This document shows, one piece after another, positions 26,917 through 35,322 of a DNA stretch of 56,323 bases. Each line of letters opens with the position of its first letter. Within the stretch, counting starts at the first letter, position 1. The position numbers were made by a program, and so were the translations under genes. The DNA comes from Spirochaetaceae bacterium 4572_59. Lineage in GTDB: Bacteria; Spirochaetota; Spirochaetia; DSM-2461. The DNA is taken from positions 1-56,323 of the forward strand of contig NBMC01000006.1 of assembly GCA_002084805.1 (NCBI GenBank). Reading direction: 5' to 3'. A model generated the notes under the pieces. The model made no database searches, was not told where the DNA came from, and was given only the letters and a program-made list of their open reading frames with translations.

Positions 26917-27627
26917 CTACTTTTTTTCTAGGTTGATTAAATAACTGCCGTAGAGGGCTATGATTATAAAAGAGAGGAAATAGACTATATCTCTGGAATC
27001 CAGGATTCCCTTGGAGAATGAGTCAAAATGATAGTTGGATCCCAGATACTGAAAGAATCCTACCAGAAAGCCGGGAATCAAAACCAGCATCTTATCGATG
27101 ATAGACAGAAAAAAGCAGATAGCCACGGAGATAATGAAGGCAACAATCTGGTTCTGCGAAAGAGAGGACGAGAAGATCCCTATGGCTGTATAGGCACCGG
27201 CCAGAAATATGGTTCCCACATAGCTGAGAAATACAGGACCCCAATCCATACCACTTATGGCACTGATGGAAATAGCATAGCAGACAGTAGGTAAAATCAT
27301 TGTAATGGATAATGAAAGGGCCGCCAGGAATTTCCCCAGGACGATATCTCCTCTGCCCAGGGGTAGGGTTACCAGTATTTCAAATGAACCGCTCTTGTAC
27401 TCTTCTGAGAACACACCCATCGTAATGGCCGGGATAATAAAGGTCAGTATCAGCGGGAGCAGTTGAAAGAAATTCCTCATATCAGCCCTTCCGGTTAAAA
27501 AGAAAGTAGAAAAGAATAGCCACCCCGTAATTACAAGAAAAATCGTCATGATAATATAAGCAACAGGGGAGAAGAAACTGGATCTGAATTCCCTTTTAAA
27601 AACAGTATTAATAGCTTTCGTTTTCAT
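26917..27627 (-). CDS. ABC-2 type permease, GldF-like
   Basis: A 236-residue membrane protein with six predicted helices and the ABC-2 family order: KREFRSSFFSPVAYIIMTIF, FFQLLPLILTFIIPAITMGV and SEEYKSGSFEILVTLPLGRG, a conserved cytoplasmic segment of GldF and CcmB-like permeases. Its ATG overlaps the stop of the ATPase gene (ATGA), so translation is coupled. It forms the transmembrane part of the ABC module with the upstream ATPase and the downstream GldG-like protein. Confidence 0.9.
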   Translation of the reverse strand: MKTKAINTVFKREFRSSFFSPVAYIIMTIFLVITGWLFFSTFFLTGRADMRNFFQLLPLILTFIIPAITMGVFSEEYKSGSFEILVTLPLGRGDIVLGKFLAALSLSITMILPTVCYAISISAISGMDWGPVFLSYVGTIFLAGAYTAIGIFSSSLSQNQIVAFIISVAICFFLSIIDKMLVLIPGFLVGFFQYLGSNYHFDSFSKGILDSRDIVYFLSFIIIALYGSYLINLEKK

Positions 27628-28556
27628 TGTATCCCCTCTGCTGTTAAAGATTTAAATATATGTTCAAGAGATTTTCTTTCCTGGTGCAGCTCTAAAAGAA
27701 TCCCCTTACTGCTCTTTACGGCTAAGTAGATCTCTTCCCTTACATCTCTGATTACATCCAGTGTGGCCTCTACTCCGCTTTCATCTCCTGAACACTCTAA
27801 CTGTGTAACTCCATCTATTTCCGAGAGTGTTTTTTTTACCATCTCCGGGTCGGAACCTTTAATGATAAGGTGTATCTTCTGTTCCTCCTGTTGAGAGGAC
27901 TTAAGATCTTCCACAGAGCCGTCCGCAACAATCTTTCCTTTATTCAGAATGACGATTCTGTCGCAAGTTGCTTCTGCTTCCTGAAGGATATGGGTAGAGA
28001 AAATAACGGTTTTTTCCTTACCAATTTCCTTAATAATGGAACGGATTTCAACAATCTGATTCGGGTCCAGCCCTGAAGTCGGTTCATCCAGGACGAGTAT
28101 TTTGGGGTCGCTCATCATGGCCAGAGCCAGGCCGACTCTCTGCTTATACCCCTTTGAGAGAGTGGATATGCTTTTATGCATTACTTTCTCTATGCCGCAT
28201 AACGCTGATAGCTCCTTCAACCGTTTCAATTTTTCATTCTGTGGTATATTCCTGACCTGAGAAATATAGTCCAGATAATCATATACAAGCATGTTCTGGT
28301 ATATAGGGGATGATTCCGGGAGGTATCCAAGTAGGTTTTTTGCCTGGATTGACTGGTCTCTCACATCCAATCCGTTTATCAGGATTGTTCCTTCGGATGG
28401 GGGAAGATAACCTGTCAGGATTCGAAGAGTCGTAGATTTTCCTGCGCCGTTAGGTCCCAATATTCCAAGGATCTGTCCTTCCGGAATTTCAAGGGACATA
28501 TTTTTCACCGCGGAGACATTGTCAAAGTACTTTGTTAAATTCTGAATGCTGATCAT
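27624..28556 (-). CDS. ABC transporter ATPase, GldA-like
   Basis: A 310-residue ATPase starting at MISIQNLTKYFDNVSAV; the ATG at 28556 follows CAGGAG, whereas an upstream in-frame start adds an unlikely 14 residues. Walker A GPNGAGKSTTL, signature LSKGYKQRVGLALAM (serine-lysine-glycine-tyrosine form typical of the DrrA/GldA group), Walker B KILVLDEPTSGLDP and the switch histidine in FSTHILQEAE. The C-terminal extension (about 225-310) is the usual regulatory tail of this group. First gene of the four-gene operon. Confidence 0.92.
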   Translation of the reverse strand: MISIQNLTKYFDNVSAVKNMSLEIPEGQILGILGPNGAGKSTTLRILTGYLPPSEGTILINGLDVRDQSIQAKNLLGYLPESSPIYQNMLVYDYLDYISQVRNIPQNEKLKRLKELSALCGIEKVMHKSISTLSKGYKQRVGLALAMMSDPKILVLDEPTSGLDPNQIVEIRSIIKEIGKEKTVIFSTHILQEAEATCDRIVILNKGKIVADGSVEDLKSSQQEEQKIHLIIKGSDPEMVKKTLSEIDGVTQLECSGDESGVEATLDVIRDVREEIYLAVKSSKGILLELHQERKSLEHIFKSLTAEGIQ

Positions 28557-28856
28557 GAGTTCTCCTGTCTCAAATAGTTTATTCAATATAGATAACAACC
28601 CTTGAATGCTCCCGTTACCGAAGTTTTTGATTTTTTGTAACCACTCAGCTATAAAATAACGTTCTAGCAGTCTGTCGGGCTTTTCATAAAAAGGAATTCC
28701 CTTAATTTACATGGCTCTTCCGGCATGATTGTGGCATTATTTTAAAATATCTAAATTCAGCACATAAAAGCAACGGCCAGAGGGTTATTAGTACTTGTAC
28801 AAAACCTGAAACTGAGCATATAAAGATCTATTAGATTTTCAAACTTAAAGGAATAA
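28557..28856. other. Upstream region of the Gld-like operon; no gene seen
   Basis: A 300-base stretch between the ATPase start and a decayed sensor gene. It must hold the promoter of the leftward operon, but I could not pick a convincing -35/-10 pair, repeat or RNA element. Confidence 0.4.
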
Positions 28857-29207
28857 TTGAGAGGGTTTCCAGTGTATCTTAATACAGTAGCCTGCACCAT
28901 TGATAAGGCTCGCAGCCATCTGAATCCCGCCCTTCAGGATCTGGAATATGACTTCGGAGAGGGGAAAGACCTTTTCTTTACTTTTGAACACCAAGGTGAG
29001 GTCTATCATGCTATGTTTGCTCCCTTTAAAATATCCTATTGGCCCTAGCTATTTGGAATCTATATCTCTGAGAATGATTATATGGGTTCTTTAATACAGA
29101 ACCGAACTTCTTCTATTTTAATCACCCTGTTTTTAGGACTTCTTTTCAGTTTAATTGGTTTTATGATAACCCGTTCTATTCTCTTTCAAGAATCATTCTG
29201 TATTTAA
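28857..29207 (+). pseudogene. Remnant of a membrane sensor protein, interrupted by an amber codon
   Basis: A frame of 63 codons from a TTG ends at a TAG (29046-29048), but the same frame continues for 52 further codons of clear coding character: LFGIYISENDYMGSL, then a membrane helix SILITLFLGLLFSLIGFM and RSI. Together they read like the end of an extracytoplasmic Cache-type sensor domain (FFTFEHQGEVYHAMFAPFK) followed by its membrane helix. Position 29046 falls where WPW-like sequence is common, so TGG to TAG mutation is likely. No HAMP or output domain follows, so most of the gene has been lost. Confidence 0.6.
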
Positions 29208-29537
29208 TTTTGACAATTTGATGTATCTTGTCGATTTAAAGGAGGAGAGACTTTGACCTTGTATAAAAATACAGCTTAATTTGATAAAAATACGAGTTGT
29301 AAAGCAATAATAATGTCATTTAAACCATGGTAATGCTCCTTATTTGTATTTTTATGTTGATTATTAGCCATATCCTATACTAAAATAGATAACTATACTT
29401 TTCTTAATTAATCCTAAGTAACCATACAGGATAGGGTCCTGAATAATCACTTCTTTACACAGTAAGCCCTGTGGTGTGGTCCTTGCTTTTCATTATTAAG
29501 AAATCTGATAACTATATTTTTATTCTAAGGGGATAGT
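29208..29537 (+). promoter_or_regulatory. Upstream region of the Dpp-type operon
   Basis: This 330-base gap contains an exact 10-bp direct repeat, GATAACTATA, at 29388-29397 and 29507-29516; the second copy is just before the ribosome site CTAAGGGG. It also contains a strong Shine-Dalgarno-like AAAGGAGGAGA near 29235 that leads only to an eight-codon frame, probably left over from the lost gene upstream. I could not assign the promoter firmly. Confidence 0.35.
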
Positions 29538-31175
29538 ATGAAGAAAATTCTTACAGTAAGTCTTGCTTTGCTTTTTTCTCTGTTAGCCTTTGCATCAATT
29601 AGCGGATGTAAACAGGAAAAAGCTTCAGAAGACGCTTCTACAAAGACAGAAGTACAGGACACACAGAAAGAAGACAACAAATTTGGCGGCGTATTGGTAT
29701 TTGCCCGTTCAGGAGACTCTGTTGGTCTCGATCCCGGTCGTGAAACCGATGGTGAGTCCTTTTACGGAAGTACTCAGATTTATGACACGCTGGTAGAGTT
29801 TGAACCCGGAAAAACTTCCATAAGAGCTGCTCTTGCCGAAAGCTGGACTTTCGCCGATGATGGTCTCTCTGCTACTTTTAACCTGAGAAAAGGTGTAAAA
29901 TTCCATGATGGAACTGATTTCAATGCCGATGCTGTAGTCTACTCTTTTGAAAGACAGTTTAAAGAAGATCATCCAGCTTTTGAAAATGGCCCCTGGAAAT
30001 ACTGGGGATATATGGGAATGAGTGATATTGTCGATAGTGTTGTAGCTATTGATGATTATACAGTTAAGTTCAACCTGAAAGTTGTAGAAGCTCCCTTTAT
30101 TGCCAACCTGGCAATGGACTTTGCAGCTATCGTTTCTCCCACTGCCGGAGAAAAATACGGTGCTGACTTTACCAACCATCCAGTGGGAACCGGTGCTTTT
30201 AAATTTGTTTCCTGGATCAAAGATGACAATATGGTATTTGAAAGAAACCCCGACTACTGGGGTGGCGATGTATACCTTGACCGTTTGATTATCAAAGTAA
30301 TTCCCGATGCAACAGCCCGTTGGCTGGCTTTGCAGAAAGGTGAAGTAGATGTTATAGACTTTCCCTCACCCGAAGATCTGGATGCTATGAAATCCACAGA
30401 TGGTATCAAAGTGGTAGAACAGGCCGGTCTTAATGTCGGTTACCTTGCTCTGAATACAGAAAAAGCACCCTATGACAATAAACTTGTTCGTCAGGCCATG
30501 AACTACGCCATCGACAGAGAAGAAATTGTTGCAGGTGTTTACGGTGCTGCCGGTGCGGTTGCCAAGAACCCGCTGCCTCCCACAATGTGGTCCTATAACG
30601 ATGATATTGAAGCCTATCCCTATGATACTGCCAAGGCGAAAGAACTTCTGGCAGAAGCCGGATATGCGGATGGTTTCAAAACTGAAATCATGGCTATGCC
30701 CGTAGCTAGACCCTACAATCCCAATGGAAAAAAGGTTGCTGAAATCATGCAGGCTCAGCTGGCTAAAGTCGGTATCGAGGCCTCTATTATCTCTTACGAA
30801 TGGGGTACTTACCTGGACAAATGTGATTATGGTGAACATGAAGCTGCCATGCTCGGTTGGACCGGTGATAACGGTGATCCCGATAACTTTCTGTGGGTTC
30901 TTCTGTCTAAACAGGCTGCTGAAAAACCCGCTGGAAACATTGCGTTCTGGAAAAATGATGAGTTTACAGATCTGATTTTCAAAGCAAAACAGGAAATGGA
31001 TGTTGCCAAAAGAACTGAGTTTTATGAAAAAGCACAGGTTGTTTTCCATGAGGAAGCTCCCTGGGTTCCCATTGCACACTCCGTTGTTTCCGAACCTATG
31101 AAAGATTCTGTACAGGACTTCTACCTGTACCCAACCGGAAAGCGTGTTTTTGCTAAAGTTTGGCTTAAAAAATAA
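29538..31175 (+). CDS. Peptide-binding lipoprotein (family 5 SBP, DppA/OppA-like)
   Basis: A 545-residue solute-binding protein with a lipoprotein signal (LLFSLLAFASISGC, lipid-modified Cys). The family 5 hallmarks follow: FARSGDSVGLDPGRETDGES, ESWTFADDGLSATFNLRKGV, KFHDGTDFNADAVVYSFER and the NPVGTGAFKF-like HPVGTGAFKFVSWIK. ATG follows AAGGGGAT. It is the first gene of a complete importer operon (binding protein, two permeases, two ATPases). Substrate most likely di- or oligopeptides; family 5 also includes nickel and sugar binders, so specificity is open. Confidence 0.93.
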   Translation: MKKILTVSLALLFSLLAFASISGCKQEKASEDASTKTEVQDTQKEDNKFGGVLVFARSGDSVGLDPGRETDGESFYGSTQIYDTLVEFEPGKTSIRAALAESWTFADDGLSATFNLRKGVKFHDGTDFNADAVVYSFERQFKEDHPAFENGPWKYWGYMGMSDIVDSVVAIDDYTVKFNLKVVEAPFIANLAMDFAAIVSPTAGEKYGADFTNHPVGTGAFKFVSWIKDDNMVFERNPDYWGGDVYLDRLIIKVIPDATARWLALQKGEVDVIDFPSPEDLDAMKSTDGIKVVEQAGLNVGYLALNTEKAPYDNKLVRQAMNYAIDREEIVAGVYGAAGAVAKNPLPPTMWSYNDDIEAYPYDTAKAKELLAEAGYADGFKTEIMAMPVARPYNPNGKKVAEIMQAQLAKVGIEASIISYEWGTYLDKCDYGEHEAAMLGWTGDNGDPDNFLWVLLSKQAAEKPAGNIAFWKNDEFTDLIFKAKQEMDVAKRTEFYEKAQVVFHEEAPWVPIAHSVVSEPMKDSVQDFYLYPTGKRVFAKVWLKK

Positions 31176-31197
31176 AGTTATAGATTAAGCATAAAGT

Positions 31198-31220
31198 CCT
31201 GCCGGAAAGTCTCCGGCAGG
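31198..31220 (+). terminator. Perfect 9-bp hairpin after the peptide-binding protein gene
   Basis: CCTGCCGGA (31198-31206) pairs with TCCGGCAGG (31212-31220) around a five-base loop and is followed by CTTTTCT. It sits 22 bases before the first permease gene, so it probably acts as a partial terminator that keeps binding-protein mRNA in excess. Confidence 0.75.
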
Positions 31221-31242
31221 CTTTTCTATTACAGAAGGTATT

Positions 31243-32256
31243 ATGATCCAATATATTTTAAAGCGTCTTACCATGTTACTTCCCACACTTTTTGGTGTGG
31301 TGACTCTTGTCTTTTTTATGATTGCTCTTGCTCCGGGAGACCCCGCCAGGGTTATGCTGGGAGAAAGAGCCAGTAAAGAAAAACTCGAAAAACTCCGTGC
31401 TGATCTGGGCCTCGATAAGCCTCTTGCACAACAATATACTCTCTATCTGAAACGGGTGGTTCACCTGGATTTTGGGAAGTCCATTAAATCCGGTCAACCC
31501 GTGATGAATGAAGTTAAAGAACGTTTCCCCGCTACGGTAGAACTGGCCATCTGTGCCATGATTTTTGCTTCCGTCCTGGGAATCTGGATTGGAGTTATAT
31601 CCGCAACCAAGAAAAATACCTGGATCGATTATACGTCCATGGTGGGAGCCCTTGTAGGGGTTTCCATGCCGGTTTTCTGGCTCGCCCTGGTTATGATTAT
31701 GATCTTTTCAGTTCATCTGAATCTGTTTCCTACGGGAGGGCGGATCAATATCCGTTACTATTTTTCTCCGGAAAGCAACTTTTATCTGATTGATACCTTC
31801 AAGTATCTCTTTCAGGGGCATCCAGAATATTTCCTGTCGGCCCTGCATCACCTGATTCTACCTTCCATCGCTCTGGGAACCATTCCTCTGGCTATCATTG
31901 CCCGTACAACTCGTTCCAGCATGCTGGAAGTTCTGAAACAGGACTATATGAAAACAGTCCGCTCGGCGGGAATCAAGGAGAAACGGGTCATCTACCGTTA
32001 CGCTCTCCGGAATGCTCTTCTGCCGGTTATTACTGTTATTGGTCTGCAGTTCGGTCTGCTTCTTGCCGGTGCCATCCTTACCGAGACTATCTTTGCCTGG
32101 CCCGGAATCGGTAAGTGGATTTACCAGGCTATTGAAGCCCGGGATTATCCGGCGGTTCAGGGAGGTATCATTATTATCTCCACCACTTTCGTTCTGATAA
32201 ATCTGGTAGTGGATCTCCTTTATTCCGTTATCAATCCCAAGATCAGACTGCAATAG
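31243..32256 (+). CDS. Peptide ABC transporter permease (DppB-like)
   Basis: A 337-residue membrane protein starting MIQYILKRLTMLLPTLFGVV, the standard DppB/OppB start. Family features: APGDPARVMLGERASKEKLE, DLGLDKPLAQQYTLYLKRVV, and the EAA loop with DYMKTVRSAGIKEKRVIYRY, then LRNALLPVITVIGLQFG. The ATG follows AGAAGG. It pairs with the DppC-like permease encoded 15 bases on. Confidence 0.93.
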   Translation: MIQYILKRLTMLLPTLFGVVTLVFFMIALAPGDPARVMLGERASKEKLEKLRADLGLDKPLAQQYTLYLKRVVHLDFGKSIKSGQPVMNEVKERFPATVELAICAMIFASVLGIWIGVISATKKNTWIDYTSMVGALVGVSMPVFWLALVMIMIFSVHLNLFPTGGRINIRYYFSPESNFYLIDTFKYLFQGHPEYFLSALHHLILPSIALGTIPLAIIARTTRSSMLEVLKQDYMKTVRSAGIKEKRVIYRYALRNALLPVITVIGLQFGLLLAGAILTETIFAWPGIGKWIYQAIEARDYPAVQGGIIIISTTFVLINLVVDLLYSVINPKIRLQ

Positions 32257-32271
32257 AAAGGAACTTAAATT

Positions 32272-33147
32272 ATGAATGAAAATATTGGGGTTCCCGAACT
32301 GGAAGAATCCCCTTTAAAAGAGCATTGGCACTCGCTGAGGCAGAATAAAACTGCCATGGCCGGTCTGATTATAATCGTACTTTTTCTCCTGGTGGGTATA
32401 TTTTCTCCTGTTCTGGCTCCTATGGACCCTCTGGAACAGCACATTGAGCTGAGAAAATCAGCCCCTTTTACAAATGGTTATATCCTGGGAACGGATGATC
32501 TTGGACGGGATCTCCTATCCCGTTTAATCTATGGTGCCAGGATTTCCATGATTATCGGTGTGATTTCTGTGAGTATCTCTCTGTTTTTCGGAGTGATTAT
32601 CGGAATGATTTCCGCCTATTACGGTGGGATTGTAGATAAGATCATTATGCGCCTCATTGATATGATGCTGGCCTTTCCCTATATTCTGCTGACAATCGTT
32701 ATTGTTGCAGTACTCGGACCATCCCTGACCAATGCTATGATTGCAATCGGAATCTCACAAATTCCCAGTTATGCCCGTGTTGTAAGGGCTTCCGTACTGG
32801 CTGAAAAAGAGAATGATTATGTACTGGCCGAGCGGGCTCTGGGGGCTTCGGACAGGGAACTCATGTTCGGCTCTATTCTGCCTAACTGTCTGGCGCCTAT
32901 TTCTGTACAGGCAACACTGGGTGTGGGTACGGCAATTCTTGATTCGGCAGCTCTTTCCTTTTTAGGACTGGGGGCTCAGCCTCCGACTCCCGAATGGGGA
33001 CTTATGATTGCCAGTTCCAAAGAATTTATAACCAGCGCTTGGTGGATTGTTACCTTTCCCGGTATTGCCACCCTATTAGCAGTATTAGGTTTTAACCTAT
33101 TGGGCGACGGACTACGGGATATTCTTGATCCCAGGCTGAGAGATTGA
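32272..33147 (+). CDS. Peptide ABC transporter permease (DppC-like)
   Basis: A 291-residue membrane protein of the DppC/OppC type. After an N-terminal cytoplasmic segment it shows LGTDDLGRDLLSRLIYGARI, the conserved DppC block, then LIDMMLAFPYILLTIVIVAV and the EAA loop ERALGASDRELMFGSILPNC. The end, LGDGLRDILDPRLRD, is typical. ATG after AAAGGAA. Two bases separate it from the first ATPase gene. Confidence 0.93.
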   Translation: MNENIGVPELEESPLKEHWHSLRQNKTAMAGLIIIVLFLLVGIFSPVLAPMDPLEQHIELRKSAPFTNGYILGTDDLGRDLLSRLIYGARISMIIGVISVSISLFFGVIIGMISAYYGGIVDKIIMRLIDMMLAFPYILLTIVIVAVLGPSLTNAMIAIGISQIPSYARVVRASVLAEKENDYVLAERALGASDRELMFGSILPNCLAPISVQATLGVGTAILDSAALSFLGLGAQPPTPEWGLMIASSKEFITSAWWIVTFPGIATLLAVLGFNLLGDGLRDILDPRLRD

Positions 33148-33148
33148 T

Positions 33149-34162
33149 ATGAGCGAAGAAACACTACTATCCATGGAAAATATCAATGTCCACTTCAATA
33201 CCAGAAGAGGCGTTGTAAAAGCTGTTAGAGATTTATCTCTCTATATCAATAAAGGTGAAACCCTGGCTCTTGTGGGAGAATCAGGATGCGGGAAATCCGT
33301 AACCGCCCATACAATTAACCAGTTGATTCCTATGCCTCCCGGTGTAATTGAAAGCGGGTCTGTTATCTTTCAGGGACGGGATCTTTTGCAGTGTACTCAA
33401 AGAGAAGTGCAGGATCTTCGCGGAACTCAGATCTCCATGATCTTTCAGGAACCCATGACCAGTTTGAATCCGGTTTTTAAAATTGGAGATCAGCTGGCTG
33501 ATGTTTTTATGGCTCATCAGGATATGAAGAAAAAAGAAGCCTTAGCCAAAGCTGTGGAACTACTGAAGCTGGTAAAAATTCCTTCTCCTGAAAAAAGAGC
33601 CTATGATTACCCTCATCAGCTTTCCGGAGGAATGCGGCAGCGTGTTATGATTGCGATGGCTCTGGCATCACCGGATTCGGGGCTCATGATTGCCGATGAA
33701 CCCACAACCGCACTGGATGTCACCATACAGGCTCAAATCCTCGATCTGCTGAATGACTTGAAAGATAAGGTAAATATGTCATTGCTTCTGATTACCCATG
33801 ATATGGGTGTCGTTGCTGAAATGGCCGACAGGGTTGTTGTTATGTACGCCGGTAGAAAAGTAGAGGAGGGAACGGTATATCAGATTTTTGATAATCCTTC
33901 CCATCCCTATACTCTTGGTTTGCTAAACTCTCTGCCTTCCAATGATAAGTATAAGAATTCCACGCGTCTGGAAGCAATTCCCGGAAATGTTCCTGATTTG
34001 CTGAGCCTGGGTGAAGGCTGCCCTTTTGCCAACCGCTGCAACTGGTCAAGTGATGTCTGCAATAAGTCATTCCCCGGTAAAACAGAATTGGCCGAGGGAC
34101 ACAGCATCTGGTGCCATAATGCGACAAAAGTAATTGCGGAGGGAACAAAGACTAATGGATAA
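33149..34162 (+). CDS. Peptide ABC transporter ATPase (DppD-like)
   Basis: A 337-residue ATPase. Walker A GESGCGKSVTAHTI, Q-loop ISMIFQEPMTSLNPV, signature LSGGMRQRVMIAMAL, Walker B LMIADEPTTALDV, switch His in LLITHDMGVVAEM. The C-terminal oligopeptide/dipeptide extension has the four cysteines expected for the iron-sulfur cluster of DppD-type ATPases (GCPFANRCNWSSDVC and the later WC). It overlaps the partner ATPase by eight bases and forms a heterodimer with it. Confidence 0.94.
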   Translation: MSEETLLSMENINVHFNTRRGVVKAVRDLSLYINKGETLALVGESGCGKSVTAHTINQLIPMPPGVIESGSVIFQGRDLLQCTQREVQDLRGTQISMIFQEPMTSLNPVFKIGDQLADVFMAHQDMKKKEALAKAVELLKLVKIPSPEKRAYDYPHQLSGGMRQRVMIAMALASPDSGLMIADEPTTALDVTIQAQILDLLNDLKDKVNMSLLLITHDMGVVAEMADRVVVMYAGRKVEEGTVYQIFDNPSHPYTLGLLNSLPSNDKYKNSTRLEAIPGNVPDLLSLGEGCPFANRCNWSSDVCNKSFPGKTELAEGHSIWCHNATKVIAEGTKTNG

Positions 34163-35129
34163 ATTGTTGGAGGTTAAAAACCTCAAAAAATATTACCATA
34201 TCTCGTCAAATAACATGAGCAGTCAGAACGCTGTTTTGAAAGCTGTGGATGATGTTTCCTTTGATCTGGGAAAAGGAGAAATCCTCGGGATTGTTGGAGA
34301 GTCAGGATGTGGAAAATCCACCCTGGGGAAAACTATTCTCAGGCTGCATGATAAAACAGACGGTCAGGTTCTGTATCATGGAGACGATCTTTTTGAAATG
34401 AAGCATCAGGAAATGACGGCCCTTAGAAAACAGATGCAGATGGTCTTTCAGGATCCATTTTCATCACTGAATCCCCGTAAGAAGATTTCTTCTTTGATCG
34501 ACCAGCCCTTGCGGATCCATAACTATGGGACCCCTGCTGAAATTGTTGAAAAAGTAGAATCCATTATGGAAGAGGTAGGGATCAATCCCCACTACAAAAA
34601 ACGCTTTCCTCATCAGTTTTCGGGAGGTCAGAGACAGAGAATCGGTATTGCCCGGGCCCTGGCCCTTAATCCGGAATTCGTAGTCTGTGACGAGGCTGTT
34701 TCCGCTCTGGATGTTTCCGTTCAGGCTCAAATTCTGAATCTTTTGCTGGATCTGCGGGAGAAGCATGATTTAACTTATATATTTATTGCCCATGACCTGG
34801 CAGTTGTTGAGTTTATCTCTACCAGAATCATTGTTATGTACCTTGGTAAAATAGTTGAAGTCGCCAGCAAGGAAGATTTGAAGAAGAACCGTCTTCATCC
34901 CTATACAAAGGCTCTTTTTTCCGCCTTCCCCATGACCGACCCTCATCAGAGAGATAAGAAGGAAAAAATTGTTATGGGAGATGTTCCCAGTCCGATTAAC
35001 CCTCCTTCAGGCTGTCATTTTCATCCGCGTTGTCCCTTTGCGAAGGACATCTGCCGTCAGGAATACCCGCCTCTGAAAGAGTTGGAAAGTGGTCATTTCG
35101 CGGCTTGCTGGTTGCATCAAGAATCATAG
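34155..35129 (+). CDS. Peptide ABC transporter ATPase (DppF-like)
   Basis: A 324-residue ATPase from the ATG at 34155 (MDKLLEVKNLKKYYHI), with GGAGGG upstream; a TTG 21 bases earlier is less likely. Walker A GESGCGKSTLGKTI, Q-loop MQMVFQDPFSSLNPR, signature FSGGQRQRIGIARAL, Walker B FVVCDEAVSALDV and switch His in FIAHDLAVVEFI. The tail carries the cysteine pattern GCHFHPRCPFAKDIC and a final CW. Last gene of the operon, followed by a terminator. Confidence 0.94.
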   Translation: MDKLLEVKNLKKYYHISSNNMSSQNAVLKAVDDVSFDLGKGEILGIVGESGCGKSTLGKTILRLHDKTDGQVLYHGDDLFEMKHQEMTALRKQMQMVFQDPFSSLNPRKKISSLIDQPLRIHNYGTPAEIVEKVESIMEEVGINPHYKKRFPHQFSGGQRQRIGIARALALNPEFVVCDEAVSALDVSVQAQILNLLLDLREKHDLTYIFIAHDLAVVEFISTRIIVMYLGKIVEVASKEDLKKNRLHPYTKALFSAFPMTDPHQRDKKEKIVMGDVPSPINPPSGCHFHPRCPFAKDICRQEYPPLKELESGHFAACWLHQES

Positions 35130-35143
35130 TTTCTGATCAAAAA

Positions 35144-35177
35144 ACGGGCTATCTCCCGGGGGGGGGAGCCTGTCTTT
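35144..35177 (+). terminator. Terminator of the Dpp-type operon
   Basis: ACGGGCT plus ATCTCC pair imperfectly with GGAG plus AGCCTGT around a G-rich loop; a TTTTT run follows. About 190 bases then precede the methyltransferase gene, with a possible promoter TTGTCA (35225-35230), 17 bases, TAAACT (35248-35253). Confidence 0.65.
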
Positions 35178-35322
35178 TTAAGCTGCTATCTCCTTAAATC
35201 TTAAGTAATAAGCGTTGCTTAATCTTGTCATGACTGTGATGAGAGTTTAAACTGATCCAGATTTTTCCGGAATTAATTGTCTGAGAAAAGAAATCCTTTC
35301 GAGAAAGAGAGTTAAAATAATT

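Noticed and set aside
23925-28556. Gliding motility locus
   Set aside because: Only the ABC part resembles gld genes. No other gliding or type IX secretion genes are present, and the genomic context is spirochaete-like.
29235-29280. Leader peptide or riboswitch upstream of the Dpp-type operon
   Set aside because: The strong Shine-Dalgarno leads only to eight codons, and no stem-loop alternation or anti-terminator is apparent; it is better explained as a leftover of the lost gene.
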